A DNA stretch of 11,545 nt from Victivallales bacterium (lineage in GTDB: Bacteria; Verrucomicrobiota; Lentisphaeria; Oligosphaerales; Oligosphaeraceae), in NCBI GenBank assembly GCA_017963875.1, contig JAGCTA010000554.1, positions 1 to 11,545 of the forward strand, read 5' to 3'. The position numbers and the translations under genes are program-made. Each line of letters opens with the position of its first letter. Position 1 is the stretch's first letter. Positions 1 through 6,738 of the stretch are shown in pieces. The notes under the pieces are model-generated. The model saw nothing but the letters and a program-made list of their open reading frames with translations, was not told the DNA's origin and did not search any database.

Positions 1-2
1 CT

Positions 3-557
3 GAGAACATCAACATGGCGTCTCCCGCTTTGGGTGACATATCCGCTGATCGGGAGACAATTGTGAAAATGGCGAAAATCATCCGTGCAGTGAATCCTGA
101 ACTGGTTTTCATTCCATGGGTGCGCGACAACCATTATGACCACACGAACTGTGCGCGCGCCGCACTTCGGGCTGTCAGTTACATGAATATCACGGCATCG
201 GATGAGGAAAGAGTCAAACCTAACGTGACAGATATTATTGCATATGAGATTTCCTCTTGGCAGACAAGGCAGTTCGAACCTGATTTCTTTGTAGATATCA
301 CACCTGAAATTGATGCGGCAGAGGCATCGATTCGTGCATTTACTCAATTCTCCGAAGCGACCTTGAATTTCTATGCACGTGAAAAGGTAACACGATGTGC
401 CAGTTGGGGCGTGCGTGCGGGGTGCCAATACGCAGAGGCCTACAAATATCTCGGGCCGAGTTTCCCGTTGAAGAGTCCATTGGCTAATCTGCTTGGGGAT
501 GACCTGCGGCCTGTTGGCTGTCTCCAATATCCGTGGGGCGGGTATCTTTTTGACTGA
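3..557 (+). CDS. PIG-L/LmbE family deacetylase, C-terminal part (cut by window start)
   Basis: The reading frame is open to the window edge (the codons before the first ATG at 15 read E-N-I-N), so the real start lies upstream and the first in-window ATG is probably internal. PIG-L/LmbE proteins are zinc-dependent N-deacetylases acting on GlcNAc-type or related amides. The visible part has the second metal-binding segment, W-V-R-D-N-H-Y-D-H-T-N, matching the family's D-x-H-x-D-H block, after a strand ending in V-F-I-P. The N-terminal A-H-P-D-D motif expected of the family lies outside the window and cannot be checked. About 181 residues are visible, and the frame ends in TGA 28 bases before the regulator start, suggesting one transcript. 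The substrate is unknown; the neighbouring esterase and glycosidase-like genes suggest a carbohydrate. Family call fairly sure, substrate not. Confidence 0.8.
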   Translation, partial: ENINMASPALGDISADRETIVKMAKIIRAVNPELVFIPWVRDNHYDHTNCARAALRAVSYMNITASDEERVKPNVTDIIAYEISSWQTRQFEPDFFVDITPEIDAAEASIRAFTQFSEATLNFYAREKVTRCASWGVRAGCQYAEAYKYLGPSFPLKSPLANLLGDDLRPVGCLQYPWGGYLFD

Positions 558-585
558 CTATTGCCGAGTGGCGTATGGAAAAGCC

Positions 586-1656
586 ATGAAATACCATGAT
601 GTAAAGCAAAAACTGCTTCAATACATCTTTCAGCATAAGATGGTTCCAGGGGATATCCTGCCGAGTGAACGGTGGTTCTGCATGCGTTGGAATATCAGCA
701 ACCAGCCGATGCGACGGGCTGTCGCTGAACTTTGTGCTGTCAATGCATTGAAAAAACGCTTGCCTCGTGGACTGGAAGTCGGTTCTGGATGGGTGGCGGC
801 GGAATATCAAAGCACGATGGCGATGTTGAGCGTCGGAGTGATGGAGTATCCATCAGAGATAATTCAGGAGCGTCTTAAGTCATTCCTGCGGCCGTATTTC
901 TGTCAACTCAAGGTTTTCCATGCGGATGAAGAACTCGACAGAGAGATAATCGGCGAGATGTCCGCATGCGACTATATTGTGATTTCAGGTTTCCTCAATC
1001 TGGACTGGATTGAGGCCGTGCAATCGTTGGAGAAACCAACGTTGCTTCTTGGACACAATGACTATCAGGCGGATATCAATTCAATGGAAATCGATATTGA
1101 AGACGCTTATTATCAGATGCTTGTCAAAGGATATGAAATCGGAGGAAGACGTTTTCTCTGCTGGCTTCCTGCACCGACGGAGCACACGGACGCCAGGGAG
1201 TACCATGAGGCATTCGACAGTGCCGTCAAGCGTGCTAATCTCCAGGGAGCCACTGTCAAGTCCATCGTATTGAGAGACAGGTCTTTTTTTGCGATTGAGG
1301 ACGCGAAGCGGCTGGACGATGATTTTGACACGCTTCTCATGCGAGACCATTCGCTTTGTTCATTGGTGTTTCTGCGTGATTGGCAGAGTTGGCTTGGCAA
1401 TCGCAAGGTGTTCATTACCAATACGTCAGATCGAATTCCTGATGGTGCGTTGGAGAAACTTGGGATTTACAAGGTTGTTTTTCAGGACAAGATGAAACTT
1501 GTCATCGATTACTTTTTCCCATGGGACTGCAAGATACCTGGTGGCGGCAAGAATATCAAGGCAAAGGCGATGTTGATTCCACCTGAGTCATTTGAGACGT
1601 TGAGGCAAAACTGGCAGGAGCATAGCGATGCTGAACAGCCATTAAGTAAAGGGTAA
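586..1656 (+). CDS. GntR-type winged-helix regulator with LacI-like effector domain
   Basis: Predicted cytoplasmic transcription factor of 356 residues. Residues 1-70 form a GntR-type winged helix: an initial helix with V-K-Q-K-L-L-Q-Y-I, the hallmark P-G-D-I-L-P-S-E-R, then the recognition helix around N-I-S-N-Q-P-M-R-R-A-V-A-E-L and a basic wing ending G-L-E-V. The remaining ~280 residues look like a diverged LacI/GalR-type periplasmic-binding-protein fold (alternating strands and helices, a segment I-E-D-A-Y-Y-Q-M-L-V-K-G-Y), an architecture known from AraR-type sugar regulators. I chose ATG 586 because the GntR fold begins there and GGAA sits 5 bases upstream; an in-frame TTG at 493 would add 31 residues overlapping the deacetylase gene. 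It probably senses a sugar and controls the surrounding genes; effector and operator were not identified. The effector half is weakly conserved, so that part is less certain. Confidence 0.72.
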   Translation: MKYHDVKQKLLQYIFQHKMVPGDILPSERWFCMRWNISNQPMRRAVAELCAVNALKKRLPRGLEVGSGWVAAEYQSTMAMLSVGVMEYPSEIIQERLKSFLRPYFCQLKVFHADEELDREIIGEMSACDYIVISGFLNLDWIEAVQSLEKPTLLLGHNDYQADINSMEIDIEDAYYQMLVKGYEIGGRRFLCWLPAPTEHTDAREYHEAFDSAVKRANLQGATVKSIVLRDRSFFAIEDAKRLDDDFDTLLMRDHSLCSLVFLRDWQSWLGNRKVFITNTSDRIPDGALEKLGIYKVVFQDKMKLVIDYFFPWDCKIPGGGKNIKAKAMLIPPESFETLRQNWQEHSDAEQPLSKG

Positions 1657-1667
1657 CAATAAAACAC

Positions 1668-1674
1668 AAAGGTG
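1668..1674 (+). promoter_or_regulatory. Ribosome binding site of the secreted glycosidase-like gene
   Basis: AAAGGTG lies 4 bases before ATG 1679 within a 22-base gap after the regulator stop. It supports this start, which is also followed directly by a signal peptide. The short gap fits cotranscription with the regulator. Confidence 0.5.
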
Positions 1675-1678
1675 CATT

Positions 1679-3391
1679 ATGAAAAAACTGATTGTGTCTT
1701 TAATGACGTTGCTGATGACATGTTGCGTTATGGCAGTTCCACAACCGAAGAAGAAACTGATTCATTTCGGCTGGAATGAACCGAAAAAGATTGAAGATTT
1801 TCAAAACAGATCGTTGGAGGAACTTTCGGAGAATGCACCTTTCGACGGCATTGGTCTGCGTATGCCTTTGAATCTGGTGCGAGATGGCAAGAAAATCACA
1901 TATTTTCTCGGTCGCCCGCCTAAAAGCGGGCTGATACGCCTGGAAAAGGACGATTTCAAGGAGTGGATTCCAGCGTTGCGCCGTCTGCAGCAAACACGTC
2001 TAAAGCATAATTTCTTTGATTTTTCAACCGTGCTTTTCAGTCCTGATTGGTTTGATGATAATGCATGGTCTCTGACAATGAACAACATTACGATGCTGGC
2101 CTGGCTTGCAAAGCAGTCGCAATTTGTCGGTTTGGCAATGGACATCGAGCCGTATTCCTTCAGCGGCTATCCGCTGATGTTCCATCCTGAACTGGGACAC
2201 AGTTTCGAGGAGACAGCAGCACAGGTCCGCAGGCGTGCGAAACAGTTGTTTGAGGCAGTCGCCGCAGAATTCCCCAACTTGATTCTGCATTGCTGCTTTT
2301 GGGGCTCAATGTGCATAAACGAGGAGTCGGGGCGGCATCCAGAAGGGCAGAATTATGGCGAAACTGGGCTAAAAGTCGCTTTCATCAATGGCATCTATGA
2401 TGGCGCGCCATTGACGATGAGGATATTGGACGGTGTCGAGACCCAGGGGTATCGTGCGAGTGGAGAGGCGGCTTATCAGCGGGAGATGGCAGATTTCCAT
2501 CGATTTGCCGCAGGCTGGATTGCTCCTGAGAACATGGATAAATACAGGAGAATTACTGAATTGAGTTTCCCGCTGTATCTGGATAGTTATATTCCGAGGG
2601 AGACGACGGGCTCCTGGCGGTTGTTTGCGACGACGGACAATCCAGCACGGTTGCTTTTTGAAAACATGTGGTTTTCATTGAAGTATTCAGACGAATATGC
2701 GTGGCTTTGGGCTGAGAAAGGCACTTTCTGGCCAAAAATCAACGAGGGAAAAGACCGCCTTTTCTGGAATGACCGTTTGGCATTTGTTACGGATGCTCTG
2801 GCTGCGGCGACGGATATTAACAGCGTCGCCAGGCACTTCCAGGGGAAGAATCTGGCGCGTAACTCTGGATTCGAAGTCGGGAAGGAAACTCCTGCTACCG
2901 TTGATGATGCCGTGCCGACCACGTTTCCTGAATGGGGGTTCTGGCAACAGGAGAACCATACATTGGGAAAGGGAACAGTTTCTGCGGATAACGGCGGCGT
3001 GCGTTTCAAGGCTGTCGCAAATTCTGCCATCGCTCAGGCGCATACGAAATTCAAGCCTGGTAGTTTCTATCTGCTGACAGCGAGAGCACGGTTGGATAGC
3101 CCGACGCAGACAGCGAATATCAATTATTTCTACCGTGACAAGAATGGCGAGGGGCTTTGGGCGTTGCGACGTAACGCTTATTTTGATATCGATGACGGTG
3201 ACGGTTGGAAGAGGGCGATGATTGTTTTCAATATACCTACTGATATAGAAATCAGTAGCCTAAGCATCTGCATCAGCGTCAATGGCTTGGGAAACAAGAC
3301 TCCTGCGGATGATCCAGGAACGTTATTTGACGATTTCGAACTGTATGAAATCAATTTCCCATGGGAGATGGCGGCTCAATCACAGAAGTGA
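1679..3391 (+). CDS. Secreted glycoside-hydrolase-like protein with C-terminal jelly-roll domain
   Basis: 570 residues. Residues 1-19 are a Sec signal peptide (M-K-K, hydrophobic core, likely type I cleavage after V-M-A), so the protein is exported to the periplasm or beyond. Residues ~25-370 alternate hydrophobic strands with helices as in a TIM barrel. One strand ends in G-L-A-M-D-I-E-P-Y, with Asp155 and Glu157 as candidate catalytic acids, a pattern seen at strand ends in several glycoside hydrolase clans. Other candidate strands carry H-C-C-F-W-G-S and F-P-L-Y-L-D-S-Y. From Asn391 (N-L-A-R-N-S-G-F-E) to about 560 it resembles a CBM4/9-type galactose-binding jelly-roll, ending in L-F-D-D-F-E-L-Y-E. 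I cannot assign a numbered GH family. Position between a sugar-type regulator and an esterase supports polysaccharide processing. Secretion and jelly-roll are more certain than enzymatic activity. Confidence 0.65.
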   Translation: MKKLIVSLMTLLMTCCVMAVPQPKKKLIHFGWNEPKKIEDFQNRSLEELSENAPFDGIGLRMPLNLVRDGKKITYFLGRPPKSGLIRLEKDDFKEWIPALRRLQQTRLKHNFFDFSTVLFSPDWFDDNAWSLTMNNITMLAWLAKQSQFVGLAMDIEPYSFSGYPLMFHPELGHSFEETAAQVRRRAKQLFEAVAAEFPNLILHCCFWGSMCINEESGRHPEGQNYGETGLKVAFINGIYDGAPLTMRILDGVETQGYRASGEAAYQREMADFHRFAAGWIAPENMDKYRRITELSFPLYLDSYIPRETTGSWRLFATTDNPARLLFENMWFSLKYSDEYAWLWAEKGTFWPKINEGKDRLFWNDRLAFVTDALAAATDINSVARHFQGKNLARNSGFEVGKETPATVDDAVPTTFPEWGFWQQENHTLGKGTVSADNGGVRFKAVANSAIAQAHTKFKPGSFYLLTARARLDSPTQTANINYFYRDKNGEGLWALRRNAYFDIDDGDGWKRAMIVFNIPTDIEISSLSICISVNGLGNKTPADDPGTLFDDFELYEINFPWEMAAQSQK

Positions 3392-3422
3392 CGGCGAGCC
3401 TTTTTCGGCGTGTATTGATTCT

Positions 3423-3430
3423 GGAGAAAG
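3423..3430 (+). promoter_or_regulatory. Ribosome binding site fixing the start of the tandem hydrolase
   Basis: GGAGAAAG places GGAG 8 bases before ATG 3435. This is the best Shine-Dalgarno match in the left half. It decides against an in-frame ATG at 3282, which lies deep inside the upstream gene and would add 51 residues with no family-like content. Confidence 0.6.
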
Positions 3431-3434
3431 TTTT

Positions 3435-5354
3435 ATGAGACACGGCTATCAACACATGGTGCTGGACGATTTCGTGGAGCGTCTGAAGACGATTCGCGCA
3501 AAACGTGCCGAGGCACTTGCCTCCTTGAAGACACGAGAGGACGCTTTGGCTTATCAAGCGAGAATTCGCCGTGCTGTCGCTGATAGTTTTGGACCATGGC
3601 CTCAAAAGTGCGATTTGGCACCCGTTGCTACAGGTTCGATTGCGTGCGATGGATATCACATTGAGAAAATCCGAATCAGCAGTCGTCCCGACTTTTGGGT
3701 GACGATGAACCTGTATGTTCCTGATGGCCTTTCTTTGCCGTCGCCAGCGGTCATTGGGCTCATGGGGCACAGCCAGGACGGAAAGGCTTGCGGAGAATAT
3801 CAGCGTTTTGCGATTCGTCTGGTGCAAAATGGTTTCATTGTCCTGATGGTTGACCCGCTTCAGCAGGGTGAACGTGTCCAATATAATGGATTCGACTATG
3901 TCGGGCAGGCACGTTCACTATGCAGCAAGCACAATGTCATTGGCAAACAATTGGAGTTGCTGGGCGATTCTTTCGCATCATGGCGTGTCTGGGACGCAAA
4001 ATGCGCATTGGACTATCTTTTGACGCGTCCAGAAGTCGATTCCACGCGAATAGGCGTGACAGGCAATTCGGGCGGCGGCACGACGACGGAGTGGTTCTGG
4101 GCGAATGACGACCGACTTGCTTTTGTTGCACCGAACTGCCACGTGACGACTTTTCTACGGAATCTTGAGAATGAACTGCCGACGGATGCGGAGCAATGTC
4201 CATACGGTATTATCGGTGCAGGCATGGAAATGGTTGACCTGATGTTCTGCCAGGCCCCGAAGCCCGTCTGCTTACTTGGCGAGAAATTCGATTTTTTTGA
4301 GCGGCGAGGTTTGCTTGAGGCGTATGATGATTTGCGCCATTTCTATTCGCTGTTTAATGCAGAAGACAATGTACGGCTTTTCATCGGCCCGACAAAACAT
4401 TGCTACAGCGAATTCTGCCAGCCTGAAATGGTGCGTTTCTTCCATGAACAGGCGGGGCTTGCGGGGGAGGTCCGAGAGTTTGTCCCAAAGACATTGCCGA
4501 AGGAGCAGACGTTTGTCTGCGGTGGTGACGTGGTGGCGGCGGGCTCTCGCCCCGTCTATGAGTTGATGTCTATGCGTGCGGCGGACTTGGAGTCTGTACG
4601 GAGACCTCCATTAAGCGTGAAGGATTGGCGTGACGCGTTGAAAATGCTTCTTGTACTTCCTGAATTGCCGTTGGAACCGCCGCATTATCGTTGCCTGCGC
4701 GCGACGGAGAAGAACGGAGCCGTCTGGGCGCGATTCGCTGTGGAGACGGAGCGCTTGCTTCGAACAATAGTCTATAAGAGGGGATGTCCTGGAGAATGCT
4801 TCAATACGCTGGACGTGGAGGATTCCGTCGATGTCTATCTTCCGAATTTCAGTTCAGAGGAAGATATTTTGAACTCTTCTGAAATGGCTGCGATTCAGCC
4901 TGGCGGCGTATTGTATTCGCTGGATGTCCGCGGACTAGGCGAGTCGATGCCTGACGAGGATGGCGATTTCCATACAGCCTATGGAATGGATTTCATGATG
5001 CACAGTTTCAGCCTGATGTTCGGCGAATCCTATCTGGGCAGGCGTGTGTACGACGTTTTGCGGGTGCTGTCGTTGCTCAAGGCGGAGGGCGCGTCCGACA
5101 TCCGTCTTCATGGAAGAGGGCAGGGAGCACTGCTTGCGGCATTCGCCGCAATGATGATGGATGGAATTTCTCGGGTGACGCTCTATGATGCGCCAGAATC
5201 CTATCGGCAGTGGCTTGACGCAAAACTCTGCGACTGGCCAGCGGCAAATATACCTCGTGGCGTTCTTAAGGTGTTTGACCTTCCTGATTTGTATCATTCC
5301 TTGGGCAACAGGCTTGAAATCAAAAGCCGCTGGAATTCATTTATGAAATTATGA
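3435..5354 (+). CDS. Tandem alpha/beta-hydrolase, acetylxylan-esterase-like, second half degenerate
   Basis: 639 residues, no signal peptide, so probably cytoplasmic. Residues ~1-345 are an alpha/beta-hydrolase of the acetylxylan esterase/dienelactone hydrolase type: strand A-V-I-G-L-M-G-H-S, then nucleophile elbow G-N-S-G-G-G with Ser212, acid Asp286 (G-E-K-F-D-F-F) and His322 (G-P-T-K-H-C-Y), followed by M-V-R-F-F as in acetyl esterases. The expected reaction is removal of acetyl or other short acyl esters from a sugar. Residues ~350-639 look like a second hydrolase fold: L-D-V-R-G-L-G-E-S, then the elbow-like L-H-G-R-G-Q-G with Gln563 where the nucleophile Ser would be, and an aliphatic helix of Ala and Met. 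This half is probably non-catalytic, structural or substrate-binding. It starts 43 bases after the upstream gene and likely belongs to its transcript. The actual substrate is unknown. Confidence 0.75.
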   Translation: MRHGYQHMVLDDFVERLKTIRAKRAEALASLKTREDALAYQARIRRAVADSFGPWPQKCDLAPVATGSIACDGYHIEKIRISSRPDFWVTMNLYVPDGLSLPSPAVIGLMGHSQDGKACGEYQRFAIRLVQNGFIVLMVDPLQQGERVQYNGFDYVGQARSLCSKHNVIGKQLELLGDSFASWRVWDAKCALDYLLTRPEVDSTRIGVTGNSGGGTTTEWFWANDDRLAFVAPNCHVTTFLRNLENELPTDAEQCPYGIIGAGMEMVDLMFCQAPKPVCLLGEKFDFFERRGLLEAYDDLRHFYSLFNAEDNVRLFIGPTKHCYSEFCQPEMVRFFHEQAGLAGEVREFVPKTLPKEQTFVCGGDVVAAGSRPVYELMSMRAADLESVRRPPLSVKDWRDALKMLLVLPELPLEPPHYRCLRATEKNGAVWARFAVETERLLRTIVYKRGCPGECFNTLDVEDSVDVYLPNFSSEEDILNSSEMAAIQPGGVLYSLDVRGLGESMPDEDGDFHTAYGMDFMMHSFSLMFGESYLGRRVYDVLRVLSLLKAEGASDIRLHGRGQGALLAAFAAMMMDGISRVTLYDAPESYRQWLDAKLCDWPAANIPRGVLKVFDLPDLYHSLGNRLEIKSRWNSFMKL

Positions 5355-5386
5355 AATAATGATTAAAATCACAAACAAATCTAGTT

Positions 5387-5700
5387 ATATACATATATCT
5401 AATGACGGACTTGGAAGGCGTCTCGGACGTCGTGGATTTCAAGATCTGTTGTCTGCCTGGCGTCAGATAGTACGAACTCTCGAAACGTCTCCTGACGGAC
5501 GAGGTCGATGCAGCCATCGACGGCTTCAATGCTGGTGGCGCAAATGGAGTGACGGTCATCGACGGTCATGGGCCAGGCGCGGTCGCCGTTGAACTTCTGG
5601 ATGAAAGACGCGGACATCACAAGCCGATTTATCCATGTGGCTTGACGAGGGAAACGATGCCATGGCGATTGTCGGACTGCACGCAAAGTCTGGTACACTA
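5387..5700 (+). pseudogene. Remnant of an M55-family D-aminopeptidase (DppA-like)
   Basis: A decayed coding stretch. In the frame of 5402 the translation gives M-T-D-L-E-G-V-S-D-V-V-D-F-K, then L-P-G-V-R, an in-frame TAG (5468-5470), then Y-E-L-S-K-R-L-L-T-D-E-V, D-A-A-I-D-G-F-N-A-G-G-A and V-I-D-G-H-G-P-G. Near 5650 the likeness shifts to the frame of 5653, giving A-M-A-I-V-G-L-H-A-K-S-G-T. These are the successive conserved blocks of M55 peptidases, zinc D-aminopeptidases: D-x-E-G (5408-5419), the D-G-H-G histidine (5567-5569) and the G-x-H-A histidine (5680-5682). The Asp-to-His distance of 53 codons is close to that in DppA. After ~5700 no homology is visible, so the C-terminal portion with the last ligand is missing. 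It is broken by at least one stop and one frameshift, and the true upstream boundary is unclear. Confidence 0.75.
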
Positions 5701-5809
5701 GGAGAATCAGGAGTAATTGTGCTGATATTGATAATCTCAAAATCAGGATGTTTTTCAATATTGAGAGAGGAAAAATGCTTTGATTTGGCTTGCGATTAAA
5801 CAAAACAGG

Positions 5810-5815
5810 TATAAT
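5810..5815 (+). promoter_or_regulatory. Candidate -10 box (TATAAT)
   Basis: A perfect TATAAT preceded by AT-rich sequence. The -35 is poor: TTGCGA at 5790-5795 leaves a spacer of only 14 bases, and there is no extended TG motif. If used, transcription would start near 5822 and give a leader of about 225 bases before the DedA gene. Confidence 0.35.
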
Positions 5816-5821
5816 TTATAA

Positions 5822-5966
5822 CTGATTTTTATCAGCAACGTTCTATTTTTTCATGAGGGATAGTTCGGCCTCTTTGAGGTTGCATTCCTATAGAGGCCTG
5901 AAACTTTCAGGTTTTGCGTCGCTCAACCTGATTGATGTTTGACCTCTTCGGGGGCTTTGCAGAGGT
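5822..5966 (+). promoter_or_regulatory. Cluster of overlapping inverted repeats; possible structured leader or small RNA
   Basis: Several hairpins follow the TATAAT box: CTGAT-TTTT-ATCAG (5822-5835); GGCCTCT (5867-5873) with AGAGGCC (5892-5898); CCTGAA-ACT-TTCAGG (5897-5911) followed by TTTT; CAGGTT (5908-5913) with AACCTG (5925-5930); and ACCTCT (5942-5947) with AGAGGT (5961-5966), which competes with CCTC-TTCG-GGGG (5943-5954). The pairs at 5867-5930 share bases and cannot all form at once, as in attenuators and riboswitches. I recognise no known riboswitch or small-RNA family, and chance pairing is not excluded. Confidence 0.35.
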
Positions 5967-6049
5967 TCGTTGGCAGCGAGCAATAACTTCCGTCATGGAG
6001 AACAGAGCCTTTGGCAAAAGTTGTTTCAATTCAGGTCTGATGATTGATA

Positions 6050-6736
6050 ATGAGTGATTGGATCGCTTCAAATATGGATGGCGTGATTGCATACGCGCCA
6101 GTCTGGGGGTTTCTGATTATCTTTCTTCTCATGGCGGTTGAAAGTTCGTTTATCCCTTTCCCAAGCGAAGTGGTCATGATACCAGCAGGTTTTCTGGCGT
6201 ATCGAGGGGAACTAACGACGCATGTCCCCATGCTTGATGTTTGCTTGGCGTTTTTTTGCGGGCTTGCAGGTTCAATGCTCGGTGCCTATATCAATTACTG
6301 GCTGGCTGTCAGGCTGGGGAGACCCTTCCTGTACAAATATGGCAAATATTTGCTGCTTAAGGAATCGGCACTCAAAAGATCGGAGGAGATTTTCAACCAA
6401 TATGGCGATGTCACGACGGTTGTATGTCGTCTTTTGCCCGCCATCCGACAGTTGATTTCCATTCCAGCGGGGCTTTGCCGCATGAAACTGTGGCGCTTTT
6501 CATTGTTCACCGCATTGGGGGCTGGCTTCTGGTGCATTGTCCTGCTTGCAATCGGATGGGCTCTTGGCCATGCGGCAGGAGACATCCCGTATCCTGAATT
6601 GGTGGAGCGCGGCAAGTTGATGCTTCAGCAACATTATGGAAAACTGCTGCTTGGACTGCTGGTATTTGTCGTTGTCTATCTTGCCGTACAGCATCGTGTC
6701 ATGAAGAGCACGAAAAACAATAAGGTAAAGGAATAA
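6050..6736 (+). CDS. DedA family inner-membrane protein (VTT/SNARE-associated domain)
   Basis: 228 residues, close to the usual DedA length. An N-terminal hydrophobic segment (~18-30) leads into E31-S-S-F-I-P-F-P-S-E40, the family's acidic re-entrant motif. A second membrane region follows around G-S-M-L-G-A-Y-I-N-Y-W. The arginine block C-R-L-L-P-A-I-R-Q-L-I-S-I-P-A-G is the other DedA hallmark, and two membrane helices close the protein. DedA proteins are proton-coupled transporters or scramblases; some members recycle undecaprenyl phosphate or move phospholipids across the inner membrane. I chose ATG 6050 over an in-frame TTG at 6044; neither has a strong ribosome site. The ribosome site of the next gene is inside its 3' end and the stop is 2 bases before that gene, so the two are surely cotranscribed. 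Which lipid it handles cannot be read from sequence. Confidence 0.85.
   Translation: MSDWIASNMDGVIAYAPVWGFLIIFLLMAVESSFIPFPSEVVMIPAGFLAYRGELTTHVPMLDVCLAFFCGLAGSMLGAYINYWLAVRLGRPFLYKYGKYLLLKESALKRSEEIFNQYGDVTTVVCRLLPAIRQLISIPAGLCRMKLWRFSLFTALGAGFWCIVLLAIGWALGHAAGDIPYPELVERGKLMLQQHYGKLLLGLLVFVVVYLAVQHRVMKSTKNNKVKE
6722..6732 (+). promoter_or_regulatory. Ribosome binding site of the PqiC-like lipoprotein gene
   Basis: AAGGTAAAGGA lies inside the last codons of the DedA gene, with AAGGA ending 6 bases before ATG 6739. It supports this start and translational linkage of the pair. Confidence 0.55.
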
Positions 6737-6738
6737 TC

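Larger units (their letters stand above)
5701..6049 (+). other. Gene-free stretch with candidate promoter and structured leader
   Basis: No convincing gene on either strand. 5701-5820 is AT-rich and may be eroded tail of the M55 remnant. 5810-5966 holds a TATAAT box and several inverted repeats, described separately. 5967-6049 shows only a small GCC-TTT-GGC hairpin and a weak AGG 14 bases before the next start codon. Confidence 0.6.

Noticed and set aside
493..585. N-terminal extension of the regulator from TTG 493
   Set aside because: It overlaps the deacetylase 3' end, has no ribosome site, and the GntR fold begins just after ATG 586.
1679..1740. Lipoprotein signal in the glycosidase-like protein (L-M-T-C-C)
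   Set aside because: Thr before Cys does not fit the lipobox (Gly/Ala/Ser expected), while V-M-A just downstream is a normal type I cleavage site.
3282..3434. N-terminal extension of the tandem hydrolase from ATG 3282
   Set aside because: It lies inside the upstream gene; a GGAG site at 3423 supports ATG 3435.
5399..5803. Open frame of 134 codons on the minus strand
   Set aside because: It lies opposite the M55 remnant, whose motifs are clear on the plus strand; the minus translation shows no domain-like content.
5897..5915. CCTGAA-ACT-TTCAGG plus TTTT as the intrinsic terminator of the left gene cluster
   Set aside because: The stem is only 6 bp and not GC-rich, and it lies over 500 bases beyond the last intact gene; it fits better as part of the leader structure.
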